In this document: one piece after another, positions 1-6,552 of the stretch
Position numbering within the stretch: the stretch's first letter is position 1
Layout: each line of letters starts with the position of its first letter
Assembly: GCA_902373595.1 (NCBI GenBank)
Contig: CABKMX010000059.1
Span: 1 to 6,555 of the forward strand
Length of the DNA: 6,555 nt
Origin: an uncultured Christensenellaceae bacterium
GTDB taxonomy: Bacteria > Bacillota > Clostridia > Christensenellales > UBA3700
Reading direction: 5' to 3'
Position numbers and translations under genes: made by a program
Notes under the pieces: generated by a model
The model's database searches: none
Told to the model about the DNA's origin: nothing
The model's input: the letters and a program-made list of their open reading frames with translations, nothing else

Positions 1-837
1 CCAGCCGAGCAGCGCGATGTAGTTGACAATCGCCTCGGGCAGATAGCCCTTTGCGAGGAAGTCCTCGAAGTTGGCGTCGCCGTAGCGCTTGGACAGCTTG
101 CGCTGCGCGTCCTTCATGATGGGCGGCAGGTGCATATAGTGCGGTCTCTCCCAGCCGAACGAATCGTAGAGCAGATTGTATTTGGGAGTGGAGGAGAGAT
201 ATTCCATGCCGCGGATGACGTAGTTGATGTGCATCAGGTGGTCGTCGACGACGTTGGCGAAGTTGTAGGTCGGCATGCCGTCCGACTTGATGAGGATGTT
301 GTCCTCCATGTCGGCGTTGGGGACGGCGATGTGTCCGAACACCATGTCGTCATATTCGCTCACGCCCTCGGTGGGGACGTTTTGGCGGATGACGTACGGT
401 TCGCCGGCGGCGAGGCGCGCCTCGACCTCTTCTTTGGACAGGCTCAGACAATGTTTGTCATACTTGTGTACGCCGTTTTCGCCGCCGAGGGTGGCGAGGC
501 GCTCTTTGGTGCAAAAGCAGTAGTACGCGCCGCCCGTCTCGACCAGCTTTTTCGCATATTCGAGATAGATGGGCTTGCGTTCGCTTTGGATATAGGGACC
601 GTAGCCGCCGTCCTTGTCGGGGCCTTCGTCGTGGGAGATGCCGGCGGTCTCGAGGGTGCGGTAGATGACGTCGACCGCGCCTTCGACGTAGCGTTCGCGG
701 TCGGTGTCCTCAATGCGCAGCACGAAGGTGCCGCCGCGCTTTTTGGCGTAGAGGTAGGCGTACAGGCAGGTACGCAGGTTGCCGATATGCATAAAGCCCG
801 TGGGAGAGGGGGCGAATCTCGTTCTTACTTTTTCCAT
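1..837 (-). CDS. gltX: Glutamyl-tRNA synthetase, N-terminal part (3' end outside window)
   Basis: Cytoplasmic class I aminoacyl-tRNA synthetase that charges tRNA-Glu with glutamate. The reverse strand gives 279 codons from the ATG at 837-835 to the left edge without a stop. The protein opens [14 protein letters not shown], followed by the class I signature in the form HIGN (residues 17-20), then RIEDTD (41-46) and [11 protein letters not shown] (210-220). KLSKR (247-251) is the KMSKS-type ATP loop. C107 and C109 (CFC) with C130 resemble the zinc site of bacterial GluRS. Family members are about 480 residues, so the anticodon-binding C-terminal domain is missing here because of the window edge. 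A Shine-Dalgarno GAGG (845-842) lies only 4 nt from the ATG. The gene is divergent from the spe operon and has no evident functional link to it. GltX and the related GlnRS share these motifs; the bacterial pattern fits GltX. Confidence 0.97.
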   Translation of the reverse strand, partial: MEKVRTRFAPSPTGFMHIGNLRTCLYAYLYAKKRGGTFVLRIEDTDRERYVEGAVDVIYRTLETAGISHDEGPDKDGGYGPYIQSERKPIYLEYAKKLVETGGAYYCFCTKERLATLGGENGVHKYDKHCLSLSKEEVEARLAAGEPYVIRQNVPTEGVSEYDDMVFGHIAVPNADMEDNILIKSDGMPTYNFANVVDDHLMHINYVIRGMEYLSSTPKYNLLYDSFGWERPHYMHLPPIMKDAQRKLSKRYGDANFEDFLAKGYLPEAIVNYIALLGW

Positions 838-858
838 AATACCTCGCGTGTTTCTTTT

Positions 859-886
859 ATGATAGCACAAACCGCGCCGAAAACAA
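859..886 (-). promoter_or_regulatory. Probable sigma-70-type promoter of gltX
   Basis: On the minus strand, TTGTTT (886-881) and TATCAT (864-859) are separated by 16 bp, a fair match to -35 and -10 elements. The expected transcription start near 852 would leave a leader of about 15 nt before the gltX ATG, just enough for the GAGG ribosome binding site. The match is imperfect in both hexamers and the assignment rests on sequence and position only. Confidence 0.5.
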
Positions 887-904
887 AGGAAAATCGCCCA
901 CGCG

Positions 905-926
905 GCGAAAATTGCGAAATTTTCGC
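905..926. repeat. Perfect 9-bp inverted repeat upstream of gltX promoter
   Basis: GCGAAAATT (905-913) and its exact reverse complement AATTTTCGC (918-926) flank the 4-base spacer GCGA. As plus-strand RNA this would be a hairpin with a GNRA-type loop; as DNA it is a 22-bp dyad. It sits about 20 bp upstream of the gltX -35 element, so it could be a binding site for a regulator of either divergent gene. No T-run follows on either strand, so it is not a typical intrinsic terminator. Function unknown. Confidence 0.45.
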
Positions 927-983
927 GAGGGCGCCTCTCACGGCGGCGGAAAGTTTGCGGAATGAGAGACCGGTTCATGAAAA

Positions 984-1016
984 GCGCGTGCGTTTCGGCG
1001 CGCGCGTTTTTTATTT
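984..1016 (+). terminator. Terminator-like hairpin with T-tract, just before the spe promoter
   Basis: An 8-bp G+C-rich stem pairs 984-991 with 998-1005 (one G-T wobble at 989/1000) across a 6-base loop. After one unpaired G comes TTTTTTATTT (1007-1016). This is the form of an intrinsic terminator for plus-strand transcription. It is odd because the only gene to its left, gltX, runs the other way. It ends about 10 bp before the -35 element of the spe promoter, so it could insulate the operon from antisense transcription through gltX or end a small plus-strand RNA. In the minus direction only TTTT follows the stem. Confidence 0.55.
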
Positions 1017-1026
1017 GTCGATATAG

Positions 1027-1055
1027 TTGACTTATCCCTTTCTTTTGGTTACAAT
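1027..1055 (+). promoter_or_regulatory. Near-consensus sigma-70-type promoter of the spe operon
   Basis: TTGACT (1027-1032) and TACAAT (1050-1055) are separated by exactly 17 bp, each hexamer one base off consensus. It is the best promoter match I found by eye in the window. Transcription would start near 1062, which places about 300 nt of untranslated leader before the speD ATG at 1362. I see no strong promoter closer to speD or between the five operon genes, so this one probably drives them all. Confidence 0.85.
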
Positions 1056-1294
1056 AAGGGTACATGGGATATCACAGAGTATCCATGCAAATATTCGGAC
1101 CTCCCGCAAGGATAAGGCCATACGGACAGCCGGGTCCACTGCCGATCGCAACGCAAGTTGCCTTATTGTGATCGAGTTCGCTCGATCTTATGAGTTGGTT
1201 ACTCAACAAACAGTGCGAAAGCACAAACCGCTTGTAAAACAATCAATAAGAGTAGTAAAAGTGTATTTGCTATATAGACTCTGAAGATATCCGT

Positions 1295-1310
1295 GGAGGA
1301 TTGACGGTTG
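1295..1310 (+). promoter_or_regulatory. Upstream Shine-Dalgarno GGAGG with in-frame TTG
   Basis: GGAGG (1295-1299) stands 8 nt before a TTG codon (1308-1310) that is in frame with speD with no intervening stop. Starting there would add 18 residues to SpeD. Family comparison argues against it, since the product from ATG 1362 already matches the E. coli SpeD N-terminus. The site may drive a minor extended product or serve as a ribosome standby site. It lies partly within small hairpins formed by ATCC/GGAT (1289-1292/1298-1301) or CCGT/ACGG (1291-1294/1304-1307). Confidence 0.35.
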
Positions 1311-1317
1311 TTTTACG

Positions 1318-1342
1318 GGCGATATGCGGAGTGCATGTCGCC
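1318..1342 (+). other. 10-bp hairpin with GGAGT loop just upstream of speD
   Basis: Bases 1318-1327 pair with 1333-1342 in ten consecutive pairs (one G-T wobble, 1323/1337) around the 5-base loop GGAGT (1328-1332). The hairpin ends 8 nt before the speD Shine-Dalgarno sequence. The loop itself looks like a ribosome-binding sequence, and an ATG in the 3' arm (1335-1337) is in frame with speD but would be locked in the stem. It lies where a leader structure could influence initiation at 1362; the role is inferred. Confidence 0.55.
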
Positions 1343-1350
1343 TTTCTCAT

Positions 1351-1355
1351 GGGAG
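1351..1355 (+). promoter_or_regulatory. Shine-Dalgarno sequence that fixes the speD start
   Basis: GGGAG lies 6 nt before the ATG at 1362-1364, a standard spacing. With the family alignment it favours 1362 over the in-frame ATG at 1335 and TTG at 1308. Confidence 0.8.
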
Positions 1356-1361
1356 ACGCTT

Positions 1362-2132
1362 ATGGGAGACAAACTCAAGCTGTACGGCTTCAACAACCTG
1401 ACCAAATCGCTCAGCTTCAACATCTACGATGTCTGCTACGCCAAGACCGCGCGCGAACAGCGCGATTACATCGCATACATTGACGGGCAGTACAACTCGG
1501 AGAGGCTGACCAACATCTTGACGACGCTGACCGACATGATCGGCGCCAAGGTGCTCAACATCGCCAGCCAGGACTACGAGCCGCAGGGCGCGTCCGTCGC
1601 GGTGCTCATCGCCGAGGACAGCATGGTTCCGGCAGGGGAGACCCAGCTTGCGCATTTGGACAAGAGCCACGTCACCGTACACACCTATCCGGAGTTTCAC
1701 CCCGAGACCTCGCTCGCGACCTTCCGCGTCGACATCGACGTCGCGACCTGCGGCGAGATCACCCCTCTGTCCACTCTCGACTATTTGATCGATTCCTTTG
1801 ATTCGGACATCATTTCGCTCGACTATCGCGTGCGCGGCTTCACGCGCGACGTCAACGGGCAAAAGCTGTTCATGGACCACGACGTCAAGTCCATTCAGGA
1901 CTACATCGCGCCCGAGACGCTGCGCCGCTACGATGCGGTCGACATCAACGTCTATGAGGCGAACATCTATCACACCAAGATGATGGTCAAGGACATCGAC
2001 CTTCAAAACTATCTGTTCAAGACGGACGTCTATGAGCTTCCGCCGCGCACGCGGCTCGAGATCATGGACAATCTGCGCCGCGAGATGATCGAGATCTTCA
2101 GCGGACGCAACGTCTTTTCCGCCCGCAAATGA
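1362..2132 (+). CDS. speD: S-adenosylmethionine decarboxylase proenzyme (E. coli-type)
   Basis: Cytoplasmic pyruvoyl enzyme that decarboxylates S-adenosylmethionine to supply the aminopropyl donor for spermidine synthesis. The 256-residue product begins [20 protein letters not shown], close to the E. coli SpeD N-terminus, which fixes the start at 1362. The self-cleavage site is in HLDKSH: cleavage between K101 and S102 would turn S102 into the pyruvoyl group. C130 in ATCG corresponds to the E. coli catalytic cysteine (spacing Ser to Cys 28 residues, as in E. coli). QDYEPQGAS (70-78) and [10 protein letters not shown] (154-163) are further family motifs. A loop before the cleavage site is about 10 residues shorter than in E. 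coli. It is the long form of about 260 residues, not the short B. subtilis form of about 126. It is first in the operon, and its TGA overlaps the speA ATG (ATGA). Confidence 0.97.
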   Translation: MGDKLKLYGFNNLTKSLSFNIYDVCYAKTAREQRDYIAYIDGQYNSERLTNILTTLTDMIGAKVLNIASQDYEPQGASVAVLIAEDSMVPAGETQLAHLDKSHVTVHTYPEFHPETSLATFRVDIDVATCGEITPLSTLDYLIDSFDSDIISLDYRVRGFTRDVNGQKLFMDHDVKSIQDYIAPETLRRYDAVDINVYEANIYHTKMMVKDIDLQNYLFKTDVYELPPRTRLEIMDNLRREMIEIFSGRNVFSARK

Positions 2133-3583
2133 AAAAGCTGTCGCAGACGAGCGCGCCGATCTATGAAGCCCTTCAAGAGATGAAGAGCATGCGTCTCGTG
2201 CCCTTTGACGTACCCGGGCACAAGCGCGGCAGGGGCAATCCCGAATTGACCGAACTTCTCGGTCAAAAGTGCGTGTCGCTCGACGTCAACTCTATGAAGT
2301 GCCTTGACAACCTCTGTCACCCCGTCTCGGTGATCAGGGACGCGGAGCAGCTCGCCGCCGAGGCGTTCGGCGCGCACGGCGCGTTCCTCATGGTCGGCGG
2401 GACGACGTCGGCGGTGCAGACGATGATCTTGACGGTGACCAAGCGCGGCGAAAAGATTATCTTGCCGCGCAACGTCCACCGCAGCGTGATGACCGCGATG
2501 GTCCTCAACGGCGCGGTGCCCGTCTATGTCGACCCCGAGACGGATGACAGGCTGGGGATCTCGCTCGGCATGAGCGTGGACGCGGTCAAGAGGGCGATCG
2601 CCGCCAATCCCGATGCAAAGGCGGTGCTCGTCAACAATCCCACCTACTACGGCATTTGCAGCGATCTGCGCACAATCGTGTCTCTCGCGCACGCCGCCGG
2701 CATGCTATGCATCGTCGACGAGGCGCACGGCACGCATTTTTATTTCGGCAAGGACATGCCCGTCTCGGCTATGGCGGCAGGCGCGGATATGGCGGCGGTG
2801 TCCATGCACAAGTCGGGCGGCTCGCTCACGCAGAGCTCGCTGCTGTTGACGGGGCCCGCGATGCAGGACGGCTACGTCCGCCAGGTGATCAACCTCACGC
2901 AGACGACCAGCGCGTCCTATCTCTTGCTGTCCTCGCTCGACATCTCGCGCCGCAATCTCGCGCTCAGGGGAGAGCAGGCGTTCGGCGAGGTGATGCGCAT
3001 GGCGCGTTACGCGCGGGACGAGATCAACGACATCGGCGACTACTACGCGTACGGCAAAGAGCTTGTCAACGGCGACACCGTGTTCGACTTTGACGAGACA
3101 AAGCTGTCCGTCAACACCCTCGACATAGGGCTCGCCGGCATAGAGGTCTACGACCTGCTGCGCGACGAGTACGACATCCAGATTGAGTTCGGCGACCTCG
3201 GCAACATCCTCGCCTATCTGTCCATCGGCGACAGGGAGAGGGACATCGAGCGGCTTGTCAGCGCGCTCGCGGAGATACGCCGGTTGTACAAAAAGTCAAA
3301 GGCGGGCTTGATGAAGCACGAATACATCGAGCCCATCGTCGAGATGAGTCCGCAGGACGCGTTCTACGCGGACAAAGAGGAGATGCTTCCCATCGAAAAG
3401 ACGGAGGGCAGGATTTGCAGCGAGTTCGTGATGTGCTATCCGCCCGGCATCCCGATCCTCGCGCCCGGCGAGCGCATCACGCGCCGCATACTCGACTACA
3501 TCGCCTACGCAAAGGAGAAGGGCTGCCAGATGACGGGGCCCGAAGATCCGGCAATCGAGAAGCTCAACGTCGTGGAGGAATGA
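2129..3583 (+). CDS. speA: Arginine decarboxylase, Bacillus-type fold-I PLP enzyme
   Basis: PLP-dependent decarboxylase of the Orn/Lys/Arg family, 484 residues, with similarity along its length to B. subtilis SpeA (490). Visible motifs are FDVPGHKRG (26-34), GGTTSAVQ (90-97; cofactor phosphate binding), PRNVHRSVM (113-121), DEAHGTH (197-203; D197 would contact the PLP ring nitrogen) and [13 protein letters not shown] (225-237), where K228 is the Schiff-base lysine. The C-terminal domain carries MSPQDAFYA (406-414) and YPPGIP (437-442). The likely reaction is arginine to agmatine plus CO2, supported by the agmatinase gene two genes downstream. The fold alone cannot exclude lysine or ornithine as substrate. 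The ATG overlaps the speD stop by four bases and no good Shine-Dalgarno precedes it, so translation is probably coupled to speD. Confidence 0.93.
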   Translation: MKKLSQTSAPIYEALQEMKSMRLVPFDVPGHKRGRGNPELTELLGQKCVSLDVNSMKCLDNLCHPVSVIRDAEQLAAEAFGAHGAFLMVGGTTSAVQTMILTVTKRGEKIILPRNVHRSVMTAMVLNGAVPVYVDPETDDRLGISLGMSVDAVKRAIAANPDAKAVLVNNPTYYGICSDLRTIVSLAHAAGMLCIVDEAHGTHFYFGKDMPVSAMAAGADMAAVSMHKSGGSLTQSSLLLTGPAMQDGYVRQVINLTQTTSASYLLLSSLDISRRNLALRGEQAFGEVMRMARYARDEINDIGDYYAYGKELVNGDTVFDFDETKLSVNTLDIGLAGIEVYDLLRDEYDIQIEFGDLGNILAYLSIGDRERDIERLVSALAEIRRLYKKSKAGLMKHEYIEPIVEMSPQDAFYADKEEMLPIEKTEGRICSEFVMCYPPGIPILAPGERITRRILDYIAYAKEKGCQMTGPEDPAIEKLNVVEE

Positions 3584-3586
3584 GCA

Positions 3587-4447
3587 ATGGATTATTGGTT
3601 TTCGGAATTGCACACCAAGGACGTCAAGCTGTCCATCCGCGTGGACAGGCAGCTTTACAGCGGGCACAGCGACTTTCAGCGCATCGACGTGTTCGACAGC
3701 CCCGAGTTCGGGCGCTTCCTCGTGCTCGACGGCTATATGATGCTCACCCAAAAGGACGAGTTCATCTATCACGAGATGATCGTGCACCCGGCAATGGCGG
3801 TGCATCCGCGCGTCAGGAGAGTGCTGGTGATAGGCGGCGGCGACGGCGGCGCGGTGCGCGAGCTTTGCCGCTACGACGACGTCGAGCACATCGACCTTGT
3901 CGAGATCGACAAACAGGTCGTCGACGTCAGCCGCGAGTTTTTCCCCGAGGTCACCTGTTCGCTCGACGATCCGCGCGTGACGATACACTACCGCGACGGC
4001 TTGCGCTTCGTCAGAGGCTGCAAGGACGAATACGACCTCATCATCGTCGACAGCACCGACCCGTTCGGACCGGGCGAAGGGCTGTTCACGCGCGAGTTTT
4101 ACGGCAATTGCTGCAAGGCTTTGCACGAGGACGGCATCATGATCAATCAGCACGAAAGCCCGTTCTACGACGAGGACGCTCTCGCCTGCCAGCGCGCGCA
4201 CAAGAGGATAGTGGAGTCCTTCCCGGCGGCGAAGGTCTATCAGGCGCACATTCCGACCTATCCGTCCGGGCATTGGCTGTTCGGATTCGCTTCAAAGAAG
4301 TATCATCCGCTGCGCGATCTCAACGAGCGCAGATGGAATATGCGCGGGCTCAAGTGCCGCTACTACACGACGACGCTGCACAAGGGCGCGTTCTACATCC
4401 CGGCATATGTGGAGGAACTTTTGAAAAATGTTGAGCAGACAGATTGA
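3587..4447 (+). CDS. speE: Spermidine synthase (polyamine aminopropyltransferase)
   Basis: Transfers the aminopropyl group of decarboxylated S-adenosylmethionine to a diamine, normally putrescine, giving spermidine and methylthioadenosine. The 286 residues match the usual bacterial SpeE length. An N-terminal beta-strand domain (about 1-60) precedes a Rossmann methyltransferase-like domain: YHEMIVHPA (61-69), glycine-rich GGGDGG (83-88) for the nucleotide, VEID (105-108) for the ribose, and YDLIIVDSTDP (149-159) with D155 as the expected catalytic aspartate and D158 nearby. YPSGHWLFG (225-233) is a typical C-terminal motif. GGAGG (3574-3578) lies 8 nt before the ATG, and only 3 bases separate it from speA. 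No signal peptide is apparent. Substrate could instead be agmatine, as in Thermus thermophilus, since speA and speB flank it; sequence reading cannot settle this. Confidence 0.95.
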   Translation: MDYWFSELHTKDVKLSIRVDRQLYSGHSDFQRIDVFDSPEFGRFLVLDGYMMLTQKDEFIYHEMIVHPAMAVHPRVRRVLVIGGGDGGAVRELCRYDDVEHIDLVEIDKQVVDVSREFFPEVTCSLDDPRVTIHYRDGLRFVRGCKDEYDLIIVDSTDPFGPGEGLFTREFYGNCCKALHEDGIMINQHESPFYDEDALACQRAHKRIVESFPAAKVYQAHIPTYPSGHWLFGFASKKYHPLRDLNERRWNMRGLKCRYYTTTLHKGAFYIPAYVEELLKNVEQTD

Positions 4448-5291
4448 CGCATTCATGGGCTGCGACCGTCCGTTCGAAGAGGCGGACATCGTGATGTTCG
4501 GCGCGCCGTTCGACGGCACGACTTCCTTCCGCCCCGGGACGAGGTCGGGACCTCGGGCGATACGCGTCGACTCGATCGGGCTTGAAGAGTACAGCCCCTA
4601 TCTCGACGCGGAGCTGTCCGAAGTCGCCGTCTGCGACGCCGGCGATCTCGAGCTTGCGATAGGCGACTCTCAGCTTGTGCTCGCCGCGATAGAGGAGGCT
4701 GCGGCGGACATATTTGCGGCGGGCAAGGTCCCGTTCATGCTGGGCGGCGAACATCTCGTCACGCTCGGCGCGGTCAGAGCGGCGGTGCGCAAATACCCCG
4801 ATCTGCACATCGTCCACTTCGACGCTCACGCCGACCTTCGGGACGACTATCTCGGGGTGAAATTTTCGCACGCGTGTGTGTTAAGGCGGTGTTGGGAGCT
4901 TGTCGGCAAGGGCAGGATACACCAATTCGGCATACGTTCGGGCGACAGGTCGGAGTTCGTCTTCGCCGCGTCCGAGACGGACATGCACAAGTTCGACTTC
5001 GACGGGCTGGAGGGGGTCGTACAAGACCTCGCCGGCAAGCCCGTCTACTTTACGCTCGACCTCGACGTGCTCGATCCGTCGGTGTTCCCGGGGACGGGGA
5101 CGCCCGAACCGGGCGGAGTGTCTTTTGACAAATTGCGTCGCGCGGCGACCTTCGTCGCGAAGAGGTGCAACGTGATAGGGCTGGACGTCAACGAGCTCAG
5201 CCCCCACTACGACGCGAGCGGCGCTTCTACCGCCGCGGCATGCAAGATCGTGCGCGAATTGTTGATCGCGCTCGGGATAAAGGAGAAGTGA
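4428..5291 (+). CDS. speB: Agmatinase (ureohydrolase family)
   Basis: Binuclear manganese ureohydrolase expected to split agmatine into putrescine and urea. The 287-residue protein has all six metal ligands of the family: H109 in GGEHLVT, D132, H134 and D136 in DAHADLR, and D211 and D213 in LDLDVLDPS. GLEEYSPYLD (51-60) and FGIRSGDRSEF (167-177) closely resemble B. subtilis SpeB; a proline-glycine-rich segment GTGTPEPGG (222-230) follows the last ligands. The start at 4428 overlaps the end of speE by 20 bases, with GGAGG at 4411-4415 (12-nt spacing, rather long); the next in-frame ATG (4455) lies beyond the speE stop. The alternative is an N1-aminopropylagmatine ureohydrolase, which would make spermidine directly after SpeE acts on agmatine. 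Arginase and formiminoglutamase are less likely in this operon. Confidence 0.94.
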   Translation: MLSRQIDAFMGCDRPFEEADIVMFGAPFDGTTSFRPGTRSGPRAIRVDSIGLEEYSPYLDAELSEVAVCDAGDLELAIGDSQLVLAAIEEAAADIFAAGKVPFMLGGEHLVTLGAVRAAVRKYPDLHIVHFDAHADLRDDYLGVKFSHACVLRRCWELVGKGRIHQFGIRSGDRSEFVFAASETDMHKFDFDGLEGVVQDLAGKPVYFTLDLDVLDPSVFPGTGTPEPGGVSFDKLRRAATFVAKRCNVIGLDVNELSPHYDASGASTAAACKIVRELLIALGIKEK

Positions 5292-5292
5292 A

Positions 5293-6552
5293 ATGGCAAA
5301 AGTTTTAATCATCGGCTGCGGCGGGGTCGCTTCCGTCGCGATCCGCAAGTGCTGCATGAACAGCGACGTGTTCGGCGAGATAGTCATCGCCAGCCGCACC
5401 AAGTCCAAGTGCGACGACTTGGCGGCGAAGCTCAAAGGCAAGACCGCGACAAAGATATCCACCGCCGAGGTGGACGCGGACGACTTTGACGCGCTCGTCT
5501 CTCTCATCCGCGAGGTCAAGCCCGACCTCGTGATGAACATCGCTCTTCCCTATCAGGACCTGACGATCATGGACGCCTGCCTCGAATGCGGCGTCGACTA
5601 TATGGACACCGCCAACTACGAGCCCGAAAATCTCGACGATCCCGTCTGGAAGGCGAGGTACGAGAAGAGGTGCAAAGAGCAGGGCTTCACCGCGCTGTTC
5701 GACTACTCGTGGCAGTGGGACTACAAGGAGAAGTTCGAGAAGGCGGGCTTGACCGCGCTGCTCGGTTCGGGCTTTGACCCGGGCGTGACGCAGGTGTTCT
5801 GCGCGTACGCTCAAAAGCATCTGTTCGACACGATTGAGACCATCGACATCCTCGACTGCAACGGCGGCGATCACGGCTATCCGTTCGCGACCAACTTCAA
5901 TCCCGAGATCAATCTGCGCGAAGTCTCCGCGCCGGGATCGTATTGGGAGGACGGCAAGTGGGTTGAGATCCCGCCGATGAGCATAAAGCGCCAATACGAC
6001 TTTGACGGTGTCGGAGTCAAGGACATGTATCTGCTCCATCACGAAGAGATAGAGTCGCTCGCCAAGAACATCAAGGGGGTCAAGCGCATCCGCTTCTTCA
6101 TGACGTTCGGGCAGAGCTATCTGACGCACATGAAGTGTTTGGAGAACGTCGGCATGCTGTCCACCTCGCCGATAATGTACGAGGGCAGAGAGATTGTGCC
6201 GATACAGTTCCTCAAGGCGCTGCTGCCCGATCCGGCGTCGCTCGGTCCGCGCACCAAGGGCAAGACCAACATCGGCTGCATCTTCACCGGCGTCAAGGAC
6301 GGCAAGCGCAAGACCGCCTACATCTACAACGTCTGCGCTCATCAGGAATGCTACAAAGAGGTCGAGTCCCAGGCGATATCCTACACGACGGGCGTACCGG
6401 CGATGATAGGCGCCAAGATGCTACTGACGGGCAAGTGGGACAGGGATGGCGTGTTCACATGCGAGGAGTTCGACCCCGATCCGTACATGGACGAGCTGAA
6501 TAAGAACGGCTTGCCGTGGCAGGTGGAAGAGCACCCCGACTTGGTGGAGTGA
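5293..6552 (+). CDS. Carboxy(nor)spermidine dehydrogenase/synthase (CASDH), saccharopine-dehydrogenase family
   Basis: NADPH-dependent enzyme of the LYS1/saccharopine reductase family, expected to condense putrescine with L-aspartate beta-semialdehyde to carboxyspermidine (or diaminopropane to carboxynorspermidine). The 419 residues start with a Rossmann nucleotide-binding fold, MAKVLIIGCGGVAS, with GCGGVA at 8-13 and IASR (32-35) near the end of the second strand. ALPYQDL (84-90), DYSWQWDY (137-144), LLGSGFDPGVTQVF (156-169) and NGGDHGYPFATNFNPEIN (190-207) are segments I associate with this subgroup rather than with lysine-pathway saccharopine dehydrogenases. AGGAG (5281-5285) lies 7 nt before the ATG, one base after the speB stop. 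Context in a polyamine operon strongly supports the call. The product needs a carboxynorspermidine decarboxylase, probably encoded next. Whether putrescine or diaminopropane is preferred cannot be read from the sequence. Confidence 0.92.
   Translation: MAKVLIIGCGGVASVAIRKCCMNSDVFGEIVIASRTKSKCDDLAAKLKGKTATKISTAEVDADDFDALVSLIREVKPDLVMNIALPYQDLTIMDACLECGVDYMDTANYEPENLDDPVWKARYEKRCKEQGFTALFDYSWQWDYKEKFEKAGLTALLGSGFDPGVTQVFCAYAQKHLFDTIETIDILDCNGGDHGYPFATNFNPEINLREVSAPGSYWEDGKWVEIPPMSIKRQYDFDGVGVKDMYLLHHEEIESLAKNIKGVKRIRFFMTFGQSYLTHMKCLENVGMLSTSPIMYEGREIVPIQFLKALLPDPASLGPRTKGKTNIGCIFTGVKDGKRKTAYIYNVCAHQECYKEVESQAISYTTGVPAMIGAKMLLTGKWDRDGVFTCEEFDPDPYMDELNKNGLPWQVEEHPDLVE

Larger units (their letters stand above)
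1062..1361 (+). promoter_or_regulatory. Long structured 5' leader of the spe operon (candidate cis-regulatory RNA)
   Basis: This gene-free stretch lies between the predicted transcription start and speD. Hairpins visible by eye are: 1063-1071/1080-1087 (8 bp with one bulged G); 1124-1127/1134-1137; 1148-1152/1157-1161 with a GCAA loop; 1170-1176/1181-1187, a perfect 7-bp stem with a TTCG loop; 1191-1195/1201-1205; 1213-1216/1221-1224 with a GAAA loop; and 1318-1327/1333-1342. The helix 1111-1116/1162-1167 could close a three-way junction around two of these. An A+T-rich linker follows (19 G or C among the 66 bases of 1225-1290), then two Shine-Dalgarno-like sites. No T-run terminator lies inside, so any control would more likely act on translation. 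I could not match it to T-box, SAM, lysine, cobalamin, TPP, FMN, glycine, guanidine or c-di-GMP consensus elements. That it is a sensor is an inference; the hairpins are seen. Confidence 0.5.

Noticed and set aside
130..1026. Open frame of 298 codons on the plus strand
   Set aside because: It is the antisense shadow of gltX (minus strand), which has all class I synthetase motifs. It then runs across the gltX promoter and the terminator hairpin.
1096..1145. Weak resemblance to c-di-GMP-I (GEMM) riboswitch segments such as CCGCAAGGATA and GCCGGGTC
   Set aside because: The core GCAAACC and ACGCAAAGCC elements are missing.
1064..1171. 35-codon ORF beginning with ATG 1064, almost at the predicted transcription start ([11 protein letters not shown] and following)
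   Set aside because: It would have to be leaderless. It has no Shine-Dalgarno, and its bases take part in the leader hairpins. Not excluded, but not supported enough to list.
1027..1284. 85-codon open frame in the leader
   Set aside because: Its first codon coincides with the -35 hexamer of the spe promoter, so the start would lie upstream of the transcript. It has no ribosome binding site and resembles no family I know.
1268..1292. Group I intron-like R/S core elements around TATAGACTCTGAAGATATCC
   Set aside because: Only partial resemblance to the conserved core. No paired P3-P7-P8 arrangement, no split exon and no endonuclease ORF.
1281..1301. CTGAAGA, matching the hammerhead ribozyme CUGANGA box
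   Set aside because: No GAAA box follows the possible stem II (ATCC/GGAT) and no cleavage-site arrangement is visible.
1308..1361. SpeD start at TTG 1308 (18-residue extension)
   Set aside because: The product from ATG 1362 aligns with the E. coli SpeD N-terminus with one extra residue and has its own Shine-Dalgarno at 1351-1355.
3296..4273. 325-codon minus-strand open frame opposite speA/speE
   Set aside because: Shadow frame caused by high G+C codon use. The plus strand encodes SpeA and SpeE with intact catalytic motifs.
5305..6342. 345-codon minus-strand open frame opposite the CASDH gene
   Set aside because: Shadow of a well-supported plus-strand gene. The composition is rich in V, L, D and R, with no recognisable domain.
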